Shown here piece after piece: positions 9,155-19,789 of a stretch of 64,000 nucleotides of DNA. The notes under the pieces are model-generated. The model worked only from the letters and a program-made list of their open reading frames with translations, was not told where the DNA came from and made no database searches. The position numbers and the translations under genes were made by a program. The DNA comes from Shinella yambaruensis. Lineage in GTDB: Bacteria > Pseudomonadota > Alphaproteobacteria > Rhizobiales > Rhizobiaceae. Position 1 is the first letter of the stretch, and each line of letters starts with the position of its first letter. The DNA lies in NCBI RefSeq assembly GCF_022899355.1, contig NZ_JALJCK010000003.1:1-64000 (forward strand), in the 5' to 3' direction.

Positions 9155-9580
9155 TCACTTCGTCACCGTCAGCACGGCGTGCATCCCCGCCTCGTAGTGG
9201 CCCTTGATGTTGCAGAGCAGGAGGTGGGAGCCCGGAGCAAGTTTCGCCTTCAGCTTGCCATCCGTGCCCGGTTTCAGATCCGATACTTCGCCGAGACTTT
9301 TCAAATGTTTCTCGTCCACCCGATGTTTGGAGGCGACGACACCGATCTTCTGATCGACCGACTTCAGCTTGACCAGGACCATTTCGTGCTCTTCCGTGAG
9401 CGCATCGTTGTGCACCACAAAGGTCGTCTCCCCGGCCTTTATCGTGGGATGGTCGAGCGTGAGATTCATCGGGCCGCCGCCTTCCCCACTTTCGATGACC
9501 TTGACGGTGTTCGCTGCCCATGCCGGCGAGGTGATTGCGACGATAGCAAGCGCGGCGAAGATATTGCGACGGATGTTCAT
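9155..9580 (-). CDS. secreted cupredoxin-domain protein
   Basis: 141 residues from ATG 9580 with GAGGAAG upstream. Residues 1-22 are a signal peptide (MNIRR... ending SPAWA), so the protein is periplasmic. The mature part is a plastocyanin/azurin-like fold: EEHEMVLV supplies an early His ligand and LLLCNIKGHYEAGMHAVL supplies Cys, His and Met of a type I copper site. The likely role is electron transfer or copper handling, perhaps with the adjacent cytochrome b561. Redox partner not identifiable. Confidence 0.85.
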   Translation of the reverse strand: MNIRRNIFAALAIVAITSPAWAANTVKVIESGEGGGPMNLTLDHPTIKAGETTFVVHNDALTEEHEMVLVKLKSVDQKIGVVASKHRVDEKHLKSLGEVSDLKPGTDGKLKAKLAPGSHLLLCNIKGHYEAGMHAVLTVTK

Positions 9581-9706
9581 GTCGGCTTCCTCTTTGCTGG
9601 AGCTGCGCTTGGGAATAAGTCGCCATGCTGACAGATGCCTGAACGATACCGAAAAGCACCGAGAACTCAGGATGAGTGCCCCGACGCAGGATATCCATCG
9701 GGGCAT

Positions 9707-10537
9707 TTACCGCACCATGAAGACAGGCACGTCGCATTTCTCCAGGATCGAGGCGGTGACGCCGCCAAAAATACGTTCTCGCAGGCGCGAATGACCGTAG
9801 GCCCCCATGACGATCATATCGCAGCCGAGTTCGAGCGCATGTTGGCGGATCACGTCTTCCGTCGGTCTTTGGCCGCTCGCGATCTGCTCAACCACGACAT
9901 TTGCACCATGACGGGACAGGAAGGTCGCCATGTCGGCGCCCGGCTCTCCACCATTCTCGAAGTAAGAAGAATCTGGATCGACGATGATGAGGCGGACAGT
10001 ATCGGCGTCTTTCAGCATACCAATAGCCGCCTTTACGGCGCCGGCCGCTTGCGGGCGCGAGTTCCAAGCTAAAAGAACGCTTTTTGGCTTCAGGGTGACG
10101 CGGCCTGCCTTCGGCATCAAGAGTAGAGGTGTACCGACATTGAACGCTGCCGCCGCGATTGCAGCCTTGCGAAGCTCGACATCTGAACGAATCCCCTCCC
10201 CGGCAACGACCAAATCGGCGTACATCGCCCGCGTGCCGATATTGCTTTCGATGATGAAGCGATCATCGTAGATATGATTGACTTCGAACGACACACCACC
10301 TTTCCTGCAGCGCTCGTCAGCGATGCGTCGAACGTCGACTACCTCGTCGATTTCCCTTTGGCGCTCATTCAGCCAGGCGGCCGCGGCCGGGTAGTCGGCG
10401 CCGAACGGCGATATTGCGGCTCGCAACGCCATGACGGAGAGATGCCCCTCGACTTCTGCTGTCAGCGTTACGGCTTTGTCGATATCCGCCTCGGTGTTTG
10501 TCGTGCCGATGAGCGAGAGTATGGTCTTGAAAGACAT
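9707..10537 (-). CDS. universal stress protein, tandem UspA domains
   Basis: 276 residues with two UspA-type halves. The second half holds the ATP-binding motif GAYGHSRLRERIFGGVT near the C-terminus; the first half is divergent. Such two-domain USPs are typical of Fnr/Anr- and DosR-controlled low-oxygen regulons. ATG 10537 has GGAG upstream, and a box at 10607-10620 would place the start site about 35 nt before it. The gene lies between groEL and the cupredoxin gene, all on the minus strand with separate spacing. Confidence 0.88.
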   Translation of the reverse strand: MSFKTILSLIGTTNTEADIDKAVTLTAEVEGHLSVMALRAAISPFGADYPAAAAWLNERQREIDEVVDVRRIADERCRKGGVSFEVNHIYDDRFIIESNIGTRAMYADLVVAGEGIRSDVELRKAAIAAAAFNVGTPLLLMPKAGRVTLKPKSVLLAWNSRPQAAGAVKAAIGMLKDADTVRLIIVDPDSSYFENGGEPGADMATFLSRHGANVVVEQIASGQRPTEDVIRQHALELGCDMIVMGAYGHSRLRERIFGGVTASILEKCDVPVFMVR

Positions 10538-10606
10538 TTCTGAGCTCCTTCACCAGAATGGTCAGGCAATGTAGGAAAGCCTAGCCCTCAACACCTTGGT
10601 GACGCG

Positions 10607-10620
10607 ATGATCTGCGTCAA
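10607..10620 (-). promoter_or_regulatory. FNR/FixK-type box before the usp gene
   Basis: ATGATctgcGTCAA differs from consensus by one base in the left half. It is positioned to activate the minus-strand universal stress gene and lies just beyond the groEL stop. Confidence 0.55.
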
Positions 10621-10656
10621 AAATTCTGCCGAGCCGCTCAGGCTTGACGGCACTCC

Positions 10657-12279
<1,623 letters not shown>

Positions 12280-12365
12280 CACTTTGCCCTCTTCGGATAT
12301 CGCCGGTCGCCGTTTGCGACGACCAACCGCTCGACGCATCCTGCCATCGAGCGGGATACTTCATA

Positions 12366-12379
12366 TTGACGCGGATCAA
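12366..12379. promoter_or_regulatory. FNR/FixK-type box before groEL
   Basis: TTGACgcggATCAA matches consensus in both halves. It is the nearer of two boxes to groEL. Confidence 0.7.
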
Positions 12380-12434
12380 TCGCCGTCCGTTCGGCGACCA
12401 CCGCCGCGTCCGGTCGACATCGTCGATGGCCGGT

Positions 12435-12448
12435 TTGACATGCGTCAA
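12435..12448. promoter_or_regulatory. FNR/FixK-type box before the APH/kinase gene
   Basis: TTGACatgcGTCAA is a consensus dyad 56 bp from the groEL-side box. It suits the plus-strand gene at 12627, with a predicted leader of about 144 nt. Confidence 0.65.
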
Positions 12449-12626
12449 AGCTTTGGATCGCAAATTGCCCAATTCTTTCCGGGTGGCGGCTCGCACTTCC
12501 TTCCTCTTGGCAAGTGCAGCTGTTGAGATGGCAATAAGTCCGTAGAGCCGCCGCTGCCCGTCCTGATGACACATCGACCCACCGACGCGGCGGCACCCAA
12601 CAAACGTGAGTTCAGGAGACGTGTCG

Positions 12627-14183
12627 ATGCTCCCTTGCAGCCAGGCGGACGCCATCGCATTTCTGGCGCGCGGCGGCGATCCTGCCGCCAAGACGGAAAT
12701 CCTCGAAACGCATATTTCCCGGATATTCCTCACCGGCGATCGTGCATTCAAGATGAAACGCGCGGTGAAGCTGCCCTATCTCGATTTCTCGACACCCGAA
12801 CTGCGGCTCGCCGCCTGCCGGAAGGAGGTCGAATTCAACGCGCCGACCGCTCCGGGGCTCTACATCGGCGTGCGGCGCATCACGCGCGATACTGACGGTC
12901 GGATCGTCTTCGACGGGAGCGGGATGCTGGTCGACGCGGTCGTGGAGATGACGCGTTTCGACCAGTCGCTTCTGCTCGACCGCATGGCGGACGCGGGCGC
13001 GCTGACGCCCGGACTGATGACGCAGACCGCATGCATGATCGCCCATTTCCACAATCAGGCGCCCGTCGTACATGCCGGCGAGGGTGCGGCAAACCTTGCC
13101 GCCGTCCTCGACATCAACAAGGCAGGTTTCGCGACGAGCCATGTTTTCAGCCGGGAGGAGGTGAATTCACTAGACGCCTCCTTCCGCCGGGCGCTGGCAC
13201 GCCATGCCGAGACGTTGAACGAGCGCGAGACCATCGGCAAGATACGCCGCTGTCACGGCGATCTGCACTTGCGCAATATCTGCCTCTTCGACGGCCAGCC
13301 GCGCCTGTTCGACTGCATCGAGTTCAACGACCGGATCGCGACCGTGGATGTGCTGTACGATCTGTCCTTCCTGCTCATGGACTTGTGGCATCGCGGCCTC
13401 CCGCACCTCGCCAATCTGGCGGCGAACCGGTATCTGGACGAAACGGAGAACGAGGATGGCTTCGTTCTCCTGTCTTTCCTGATGGCCGTAAGGGCGGCTG
13501 TCCGGGCGCATGTGACCGCGACGCAAGTCGAAGAGGACGGGGATCCGTCGGGCGACCTGTCGGCACAAGCCCGGTCCTATTTCGACCTCGCCAGGCACCT
13601 GCTTCGCGAGCAGCCTGCGCAGCTGATCGCCATCGGCGGGCTAAGCGGGTCGGGCAAGACCACGATCGCGGAGGCGCTGGCCGCCGGCGTCGGCGGCGCG
13701 CCGGGCGCCCGCATCGTCGAAAGCGACCGCATTCGCAAGGCCATGCATGGCGTGTCGGCCGAGACGCGCCTGCCTGAGAAAGCCTATCGACCGGAAATTT
13801 CCGAGCTTGTCTACCGGGAGATCGCCTGGCGGAGCGGTCTCATCCTGGCCGAAGGCGGAGCGGTCATCGCCGATGCCGTGTTCGACCGCCCGGCGGATCG
13901 CCAACGCATCGAACAAGTTGCACACGAGCGCAACCGTCCCTTCCTCGGCATCTGGCTTGACGTCTCTCCCGATGTGCTGTGGCGACGGGTCGAACAACGC
14001 CGCGGCGGTCCATCCGACGCCACCGTCGACATCCTGTCACGACAGTTGCAGAAGGATTTGGGCAAGGTCGGCTGGCGCCGGATCGATGCCGCGCGCAAGC
14101 CGACGACAATCGTCTCCGACATTCTCTCGATGGCGGCCGATCGCATCTACACCGAGAAGGGAACGCCGGCCACTCCAAGCTGA
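12627..14183 (+). CDS. bifunctional aminoglycoside phosphotransferase-like / AAA kinase protein
   Basis: 518 residues. ATG 12627 is preferred over upstream GTGs because AGGAGA sits at the right distance. The N-terminal ~320 residues are a protein-kinase-like phosphotransferase domain: the catalytic loop CHGDLHLRNICLFD and the metal-binding segment FDCIEFNDRIATVDVLYD. The C-terminal ~180 residues are a P-loop kinase: IGGLSGSGKTTIAEALA, then ESDRIRKAMHG and a lid-like segment. This two-domain family is often called 'AAA family ATPase/APH' and recurs in hypoxic-stress clusters; substrates are unknown. It is not good evidence of antibiotic resistance. Confidence 0.85.
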   Translation: MLPCSQADAIAFLARGGDPAAKTEILETHISRIFLTGDRAFKMKRAVKLPYLDFSTPELRLAACRKEVEFNAPTAPGLYIGVRRITRDTDGRIVFDGSGMLVDAVVEMTRFDQSLLLDRMADAGALTPGLMTQTACMIAHFHNQAPVVHAGEGAANLAAVLDINKAGFATSHVFSREEVNSLDASFRRALARHAETLNERETIGKIRRCHGDLHLRNICLFDGQPRLFDCIEFNDRIATVDVLYDLSFLLMDLWHRGLPHLANLAANRYLDETENEDGFVLLSFLMAVRAAVRAHVTATQVEEDGDPSGDLSAQARSYFDLARHLLREQPAQLIAIGGLSGSGKTTIAEALAAGVGGAPGARIVESDRIRKAMHGVSAETRLPEKAYRPEISELVYREIAWRSGLILAEGGAVIADAVFDRPADRQRIEQVAHERNRPFLGIWLDVSPDVLWRRVEQRRGGPSDATVDILSRQLQKDLGKVGWRRIDAARKPTTIVSDILSMAADRIYTEKGTPATPS

Positions 14184-14217
14184 AGCGCCGGATGGATCGT
14201 GAAACGGCGGGAAATGC

Positions 14218-14682
14218 TTAGCCAGCACCGTGCCGACCGACATCGGCCTCAAGCGCTCGATACAAGTCCTGAGGCGGCAGTTTCGTCAGATCCTTGGCGA
14301 TCTCCTTGACGACAGCCCGACGGAGCATCGGCGGAAGCCTGAGACGGATGGCGCCGAGCATGCGTGGCTCGGCCACGACGACGACACGGTCGAATTCCTG
14401 CGCGCCATACGCCCGCATCAGCGTATCCAGCATCATGCCGGCAAATCGTGCCTCCTGCTCCTGAACGGGCTGGGAGTGATACTCCATGGCGGAGCGCCGC
14501 GTACCCTTCGCGGTGATGCTTCGACCCGGCCGATCCGTCATGATTTCACCCAGCTTCTTGTGATCGATCTCGAAAATCAGATCGTCCAGCCGGTTGCCCG
14601 TTTCCGCATCGGGCCGCAGCTGGCGGATGATCCGGCCGCGCGATCCATCGGCTATCAGTATCCAGGTCCTGTTCGTTCTCAT
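14218..14682 (-). CDS. host attachment family protein
   Basis: 154 residues from ATG 14682 (AGGG upstream). It matches the 'protein required for attachment to host cells' family first noted in Agrobacterium: TWILIADGSRGRII, RPGRSITAKGTRRSAMEYHSQPVQEQEARFA, VVVVAEPRMLGAIR, VVKEIAKDLTKLP. The fold resembles the eRF1/archaeal release-factor middle domain, and the cellular role is unsettled. It is convergent with the kinase gene, and its own FNR-type box lies at 14771-14784 (predicted leader about 54 nt). Confidence 0.88.
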   Translation of the reverse strand: MRTNRTWILIADGSRGRIIRQLRPDAETGNRLDDLIFEIDHKKLGEIMTDRPGRSITAKGTRRSAMEYHSQPVQEQEARFAGMMLDTLMRAYGAQEFDRVVVVAEPRMLGAIRLRLPPMLRRAVVKEIAKDLTKLPPQDLYRALEADVGRHGAG

Positions 14683-14770
14683 CGGCTTTGCCCTAGCTTG
14701 TAAACGGTCACGGCGCATGAAACCGCCGCCAGACACCGTCTCCATTTTGACAATACGGCGGCAAACCGCG

Positions 14771-14784
14771 TTGATTCCCGTCAA
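14771..14784 (-). promoter_or_regulatory. FNR/FixK-type box before the host attachment gene
   Basis: TTGATtcccGTCAA is a consensus dyad, placed between the stop of the M48 protease gene and the host attachment gene. Confidence 0.7.
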
Positions 14785-14799
14785 TCCAGGCCAATGCCT

Positions 14800-15711
14800 T
14801 CACGGCCTGTTCGACAAGCCCGACAAAGGGCCGTGAACCGAACCGCGATCTCCCCGGCCGCGCAACCGCCGTACACGCTCGCGCGTCAGAGGATGCGTGC
14901 GCAGGAGGCGGAGATCGGGCATGCGCCGGCCGGGGAACATCGACTCCCAGAGATTTCTTTCCGCGCCTTCCAGCTTCCAGAGGGCGGCAACAAGCGCCTC
15001 CGGATCGCCCGTCAGCTCGGCCGCGGTCGCGTCGGCCTGAAATTCCCGCGTGCGCGACAGCGCGAGTTGCAACAAGCTTGCGATCGTCGGCGAAACGATC
15101 AGCAGAACGATGGTCATCCAGGAAGCCGGATCGTGCTCGAGAGCGGTCAGCGGAATGTTGAGGAGCAGCAGGAGAATGCCGGCATTGGCGAAGATGCCAG
15201 CCACCCGCGAGAACGCATCCGCCAGCGCCATGATGCGCAGGTCGTTGTTGCAAATATGCGCGATCTCATGCGCCATGACGGCGGCCTGCTCGCGCGGCGT
15301 GAGTAGCGCCAGCAATCCTCTGGAAACCATAATGGCCGCATCGGAGGGTATGCCGACAGTCAGTGCCTGTGGCGCGAGGTTCGGCAGATACCAGATACGC
15401 GGGGTCGCGAGCAGACCGGCGCGTTCAGCAAGGGCTCTCGTCGCTGCCTGAAGATCGCGTAGTTCGCGAGGGGAGAGCGCGCGAGCGCCATAGGCGTAAA
15501 GAACCAATCGAGGCGGCAAGAACGATGCGATCGTCGCCCCCAGCGCAACGGTGAGGAAGGCAGCGAGCATCCCGCTCCAGCCCATCAGTCCGTAGGCGGA
15601 CAAGACCACGACGAGCGCAAGGCCAAGCACGATCACCGCCGATTGCACGGCGTTGATCAGTCGTTTTTGCCAACAAGGTCTGCCAAATCGAGCCTGTCTC
15701 GTCGTTTCCAT
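14800..15711 (-). CDS. M48 family zinc metalloprotease (HtpX-like)
   Basis: 303 residues. Two hydrophobic segments at about residues 22-65 and another pair near 170-205 anchor it in the inner membrane. The zinc site is HEIAH (AVMAHEIAHICNNDLR), with the third ligand Glu in SRTREFQADATAAEL. HtpX-type proteases remove damaged membrane proteins under heat or envelope stress. The small membrane protein gene at 15741-15881 lies 29 bp upstream on the same strand, and the imperfect box at 15939-15952 probably serves both. Confidence 0.88.
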   Translation of the reverse strand: METTRQARFGRPCWQKRLINAVQSAVIVLGLALVVVLSAYGLMGWSGMLAAFLTVALGATIASFLPPRLVLYAYGARALSPRELRDLQAATRALAERAGLLATPRIWYLPNLAPQALTVGIPSDAAIMVSRGLLALLTPREQAAVMAHEIAHICNNDLRIMALADAFSRVAGIFANAGILLLLLNIPLTALEHDPASWMTIVLLIVSPTIASLLQLALSRTREFQADATAAELTGDPEALVAALWKLEGAERNLWESMFPGRRMPDLRLLRTHPLTRERVRRLRGRGDRGSVHGPLSGLSNRP

Positions 15712-15740
15712 TCCAAGTTTCCTTAGAAAGAAGCGTCCGT

Positions 15741-15881
15741 CTATTGTGTGGCCGGTTGCGCATTTGTGGGCTGGGCCGAGTCAACTGGCGCAGACGCCGG
15801 CGACGTGAAAAACGAATAGCCGACCAAAGCCAGGATGATCACGATAGCGATATATACGGCGATCTTCGCATTCCTGTTCAT
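15741..15881 (-). CDS. 46-residue single-pass membrane protein
   Basis: ATG 15881 is preceded by GGAGG, and the frame ends at TAG 15741-15743. Residues 6-25 (about KIAVYIAIVIILALVGYSF) form one membrane helix; the tail is rich in Pro, Ala, Thr and Gln. It precedes the M48 protease gene in an apparent operon and has a predicted leader of about 23 nt from the box at 15939-15952. Function unknown; a protease partner or a small stress protein is possible. Confidence 0.65.
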   Translation of the reverse strand: MNRNAKIAVYIAIVIILALVGYSFFTSPASAPVDSAQPTNAQPATQ

Positions 15882-15938
15882 GACAGCCTCCATGATAGAA
15901 TAAAAACAACCTTCTAAGATTCAGCACGCGAAGACGCT

Positions 15939-15952
15939 TTGCCGTGGATCAA
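15939..15952 (-). promoter_or_regulatory. imperfect FNR/FixK-type box
   Basis: TTGCCgtggATCAA has a perfect right half and a left half off at two positions. Its spacing suits the small membrane protein / M48 protease unit. Confidence 0.45.
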
Positions 15953-16019
15953 TCCGCCCCTGAAATCGAAGAAGCGAACACCTCCTCGCGGGCTCCATCC
16001 TCTGGAGAACCCCTGCCGC

Positions 16020-16271
16020 CTATCCCAGCAATTTCGCCTGTTCGAGGATTTCGACGTGGCGAGGCGTCAACAAACGGATGACGCCGTCGCCCTCAAGCGC
16101 CCGCAACATGCGTGCGAGCTTCGTGGTCGACGTGCCGAGATAGGCGGCCAACGCGATCCGATTGATCGTCACCGTCGTAATGGGATGGTGCCGGATGGAG
16201 ACGACCGTCCGGTCCGTGTCGAACGGCCGATATATCAGGCGCAAAAGGTAGTATCTGAGCTTGTCGAAGGG
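16020..16271 (-). pseudogene. winged-helix fragment resembling a Crp/Fnr C-terminal domain
   Basis: About 83 codons ending ...RHVEILEQAKLLG. The segment TINRIALAAYLGTSTTKLARMLRALEGDGVIRLL has the helix-turn-helix spacing of Crp/Fnr family DNA-binding domains. No cyclic-nucleotide-binding half or Fnr cysteine cluster precedes it; the frame meets a TGA at 16272-16274. It looks like a remnant of a regulator gene inside the FNR-box block. Family assignment is tentative. Confidence 0.45.
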
Positions 16272-16647
16272 GGTTCACCACGCCCATGGTAAAGCCATGA
16301 TCGCCGCATAGAGACACGCTCGCGCCGCGCGCAAATCGCCTGGTACATCCAAGCCCGCGTGAAAGCCATTCCACACCATCGAGCGCTGACGCCATTGCGC
16401 AATGAGAATGGAACGACGGATCGAGGAGGAATTTACCGCTCTTTCTCTTGGCCATTGCCGAACACCAATGAAGGCGATTTCACGCCTCAATAGTTTCCGC
16501 GTGAAGGAAGGCAGTCATTGCTCCAGATCAATATGGACGGCACCGACGCCACGAAGCAGCGGCACGGAGAGCAGGTCTCCACCACGAGGACAAGGCGCAA
16601 GGCGTTCCGGCGTTCGACACGTCCACTGGACGCCGCCTCGTCACGGT
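16272..16647. other. 376-bp stretch without a supported gene
   Basis: Short frames occur on both strands, but none has family likeness. It probably contains the eroded 5' part of the regulator fragment at 16020-16271. Confidence 0.4.
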
Positions 16648-16661
16648 TTGACCGGCGTCAA
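16648..16661 (+). promoter_or_regulatory. FNR/FixK-type box before the PRT-esterase gene
   Basis: TTGACcggcGTCAA is identical to the box at 120-133. A -41.5 placement would put the start site at about 16696, essentially on the ATG at 16695, so the transcript could be leaderless. Confidence 0.7.
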
Positions 16662-16694
16662 TGAGGCAAATCGTAAGTCGTCTATTTTGTTTCC

Positions 16695-19377
16695 ATGATC
16701 AGGTCACCCATCCCATTCCTGGATAGAGCAGATGCGGGCCGTCAGTTGGCGGCCAAGTTGGCCGCACTCGCCCCCGATCGTCCGCTCGTTTATGCCTTGC
16801 CCCGCGGCGGCGTGCCGGTGGCTGTGGAAATCGCACGTGCGCTGCGCGCGCCGCTCGACCTCATTCTTGTGCGCAAGATCGGTGCGCCCGGTGCAGCCGA
16901 GGTGGCGCTTGGCGCTGTGGTGGAAGGCAAAAGCCCGGAGACGGTCATCAATGAAGATGTTCGCAAAGCCACAGGCGTTGATGATGCCTATCTCGAACGC
17001 GCGCGCCAGCACGAACTCATCGAACTGGAGCGGCGCCGCGCACAATATCTTGGAAGCCGCACGCGCCTGGAGCCGACCGGACACACCGCCATTGTCGTCG
17101 ATGACGGCCTTGCCACAGGGGCGACGGCGAAAGCCGCGCTCATCGCGATCAAGCGCCAGGGCGCAGAGAAGATCATCCTCGCCATCCCCGTCGCACCGGA
17201 AGAAACGCTGGCGGAACTGCGCCGGCATGCCGATATCGTCGTGTGCCTGCATCCGGCGACGAATTTTACGAGGGTCGGTGCATTTTATAGCGATTTCCAC
17301 CAGCTTACCGATGAAGAAACCATCGGGCTGCTGCGGCAAGAATGGGCGGAGGCCGGCAGCACGGCGTCCGATCCCGACCGGCGCCGGATTGCGGTTCCCC
17401 CGCTCGGGCTGGTCGGCGATCTGTGCGTGCCGCCGGACCCGCGCGGCATCATCCTGTTTGCCCACGGCAGCGGGTCGAGCCGGCTGAGCCCTCGCAATAT
17501 CGCCGTTGCCGACCGGCTGAATTCCGAGGGATTTGCAACGCTTCTTCTAGATTTGCTGACAGCGGATGAGGCGAACGACCGCCGCAATATCTTCGATATT
17601 CCCCTGCTTGACGAGCGCCGGCTCGAGGCCGCAATCTGGATCGGAGCGGAGCCGGATATCGCAGATCTGCCGCTGGGCCTGTTCGGCGCGAGCACCGGTG
17701 CCGGGGCCGCAATGCTGGCGGCAGCGGAACTCCAAGGCCGCGTGGCAGCGGTGGTCTCGCGCGGCGGTCGCCCCGATCTGGCCGGTCCGCGCCTGGCCGA
17801 AGTCAAAGCGCCGACCCTGTTCATCGTCGGTGGCGACGACCAGGAGGTTCGCGCGCTGAATCGCAAGGCGTTGGCTTCCCTCCAATGCGACAAGCTGCTG
17901 AGGGTCGTCCCCAACGCCACTAACCTGTTCGAGGAGCCCGGTGCGCTGGAGGCGGTGACCGAGTTGGCGAGCGCCTGGTTCCAGCATCATTTGCCGCCGC
18001 CGGCGCAAGTCCGTACGCCGGCACCAGTAGAGCGGCAAGCGGCGGCGTCCATATCCACGGCCGCCGCCCTGCGGGCAGCCGCCGAACCGCTGCCTTCGCT
18101 GGAGAACCCCGAATTCTCCGCCACCTTCGATCGGTTTGCTGAAGCACGCGTCGTACTGCTCGGCGAAGCCTCTCACGGCACGTCGGAATTCTACCGCGCC
18201 CGCGCTGCCATCACGCGACGGCTGATCGAGCGGCATGGCTTCACGATCGTTGCCGTCGAGGCAGATTGGCCCGATGCCGCATCGATTGACCGCTATGTGC
18301 GGCAACGCCCGCACCGAGCCGTGACGTCGGCGCCCTTCTCCCGGTTTCCGACGTGGATGTGGCGCAACAAGGACGTCGACGCCTTCGTCCGCTTTCTGCG
18401 CGATCACAACGCCGCCCGGCTGCCTGACCAAAGGGTCGGCTTCTATGGACTCGACCTTTACAACATGACGGCATCGATTGCCGCAGTGCTTGCCTATCTC
18501 GACCGCATAGATCCCCAAGCCGCGACTGTGGCGCGCGAGCGCTATGCCTGCCTTTTCGCCTTGGTCGCGCGAGCCGGCCGCTTATGGACGCGCTTCGCTG
18601 ACCCGAGGCTATGCACTATGCGAGCGGCCGGTAACGCGCATCCTCGTCGACCTCCTGCAAAAGGAACTTCAGTATGCACGCCAGAATGGCGCCGACTTCT
18701 TCGACGCAACGCAAAACGCCCGTCTGGTGGCCGATGCCGAACGCTACTATCGGACCATGTATTTTGGCGCGCACGAATCGTAGAACCAACGTGACCGGCA
18801 CATGTTCGACACCTTGCAGAATATCCTCGAGCAGGCGGGCCCTAGCTCGAAGGCCGTCGTCTGGGCACACAATTCCCATATTGGCGATGCGCGATTCACA
18901 GAGATGGGCTTGGAACGAAGTGAACTGAACATTGGCCAGTTGTGCAGACAGGCTTATGGACACAACGCTGTCCTTATCGGCTTTGGCACGCATTCGGGCA
19001 CCGTTGCGGCGGCCTCGGAATGGGATGCACCGATGGAGGTCAAGGCTATACGGCCGTCTCGGCCGGACAGTTACGAGGCTTTGTGCCACGACGTCGGTGT
19101 TGACCGTTTCCTGCTGGACTTTCGCGCCGGACACGATGACCTCCGCCGCGCCATGGCCGAGCCGCGGCTCGAGCGCTACATCGGCGTCATCTATCGGCCT
19201 GAAACGGAGCGATGGAGCCATTATAGCCATGTGTCGCTAGCCGCCCAGTACGATGCTTTCGTCTGGTTCGACGAGACGAATGCGGTCATCCCTCTGCCGA
19301 CGAAAGTAGTCACCGGAGAGGACGCGAGACCTATCCCTTTGGGCTCTGAGCCAAAAGGGAGCCGGCTGGGAAATTAG
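16695..19377 (+). pseudogene. phosphoribosyltransferase - dienelactone hydrolase-like - erythromycin esterase fusion, disrupted
   Basis: Three domains in one gene of about 890 codons. Residues 1-~215: type I phosphoribosyltransferase with the PRPP loop VVDDGLATGATAKAAL. About 235-430: alpha/beta hydrolase with LFAHGSGSSR and nucleophile GASTGAG. About 465 onward: erythromycin-esterase/succinoglycan-biosynthesis type domain with LLGEASHGTSEFYRARAAITRRLIE and VAVEADWPDA. An extra T in the run at 18553-18556 shifts the frame after RERYACL, and TAG at 18781-18783 replaces the Trp expected in HES(W)NQRDRHMFDTL; homology then continues to 19377. PRT-hydrolase and PRT-esterase combinations occur in the mycobacterial DosR regulon. 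The first two domains could still be made. Confidence 0.85.
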
Positions 19378-19399
19378 CAATGGATGAAGGGCAGTAGAA

Positions 19400-19693
19400 A
19401 TGTTGAATACCATCCACACCAGCGCAAATTCCGAAACAACCTGCCAGGAAGAACCTGAATCTGCTCAGTCCACCCACCTCGTCGATTTTCGGTTAGTCCG
19501 CCTGCAGGAAGGTGGGTGGAGGCTTCATGTCATGAGTGCACGCGCGCCTTATTGGCTTCATGCAAATCACTTGCACTTGTGCGAGGCCGGCATCACATTC
19601 GATCTCACACGAGAAAATGATTTTCTTCGAAACGCTCGTAAAGATGGCTTCAAGACGGAGTATATTTGCCCTGTTTCCCGTACCGTCCTTTGA
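19400..19693 (+). CDS. hypothetical protein, 97 residues
   Basis: ATG 19400 has AAGGG about 9 nt upstream. The sequence starts with a polar N-terminus (residues 1-25) and then has a mixed hydrophobic part containing GGWRLHVMSARAPYWLHANHLH. I recognise no family. It sits between the disrupted esterase gene and the flavin reductase-like gene on the same strand. A longer antisense frame overlaps it but has no homology either. Base composition is lower in GC than its neighbours. Confidence 0.45.
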   Translation: MLNTIHTSANSETTCQEEPESAQSTHLVDFRLVRLQEGGWRLHVMSARAPYWLHANHLHLCEAGITFDLTRENDFLRNARKDGFKTEYICPVSRTVL

Positions 19694-19789
19694 TTGGCTT
19701 GCCCTGGACTCGATTTTATTCAGATAAACCCCGATAATGGATAAGTTCTCTTTAAGTACAATCGCTCGCCAGTGAGGAGTATATTTCTC

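Noticed and set aside
12627-14183. Aminoglycoside resistance gene
   Set aside because: The APH-like fold is fused to a P-loop kinase in a stress cluster; this family is not known for drug resistance.
16695-19377. Macrolide resistance by erythromycin esterase
   Set aside because: The EreA-like domain is part of a fusion, is interrupted by a frameshift and a stop, and belongs to a broad family beyond macrolide esterases.
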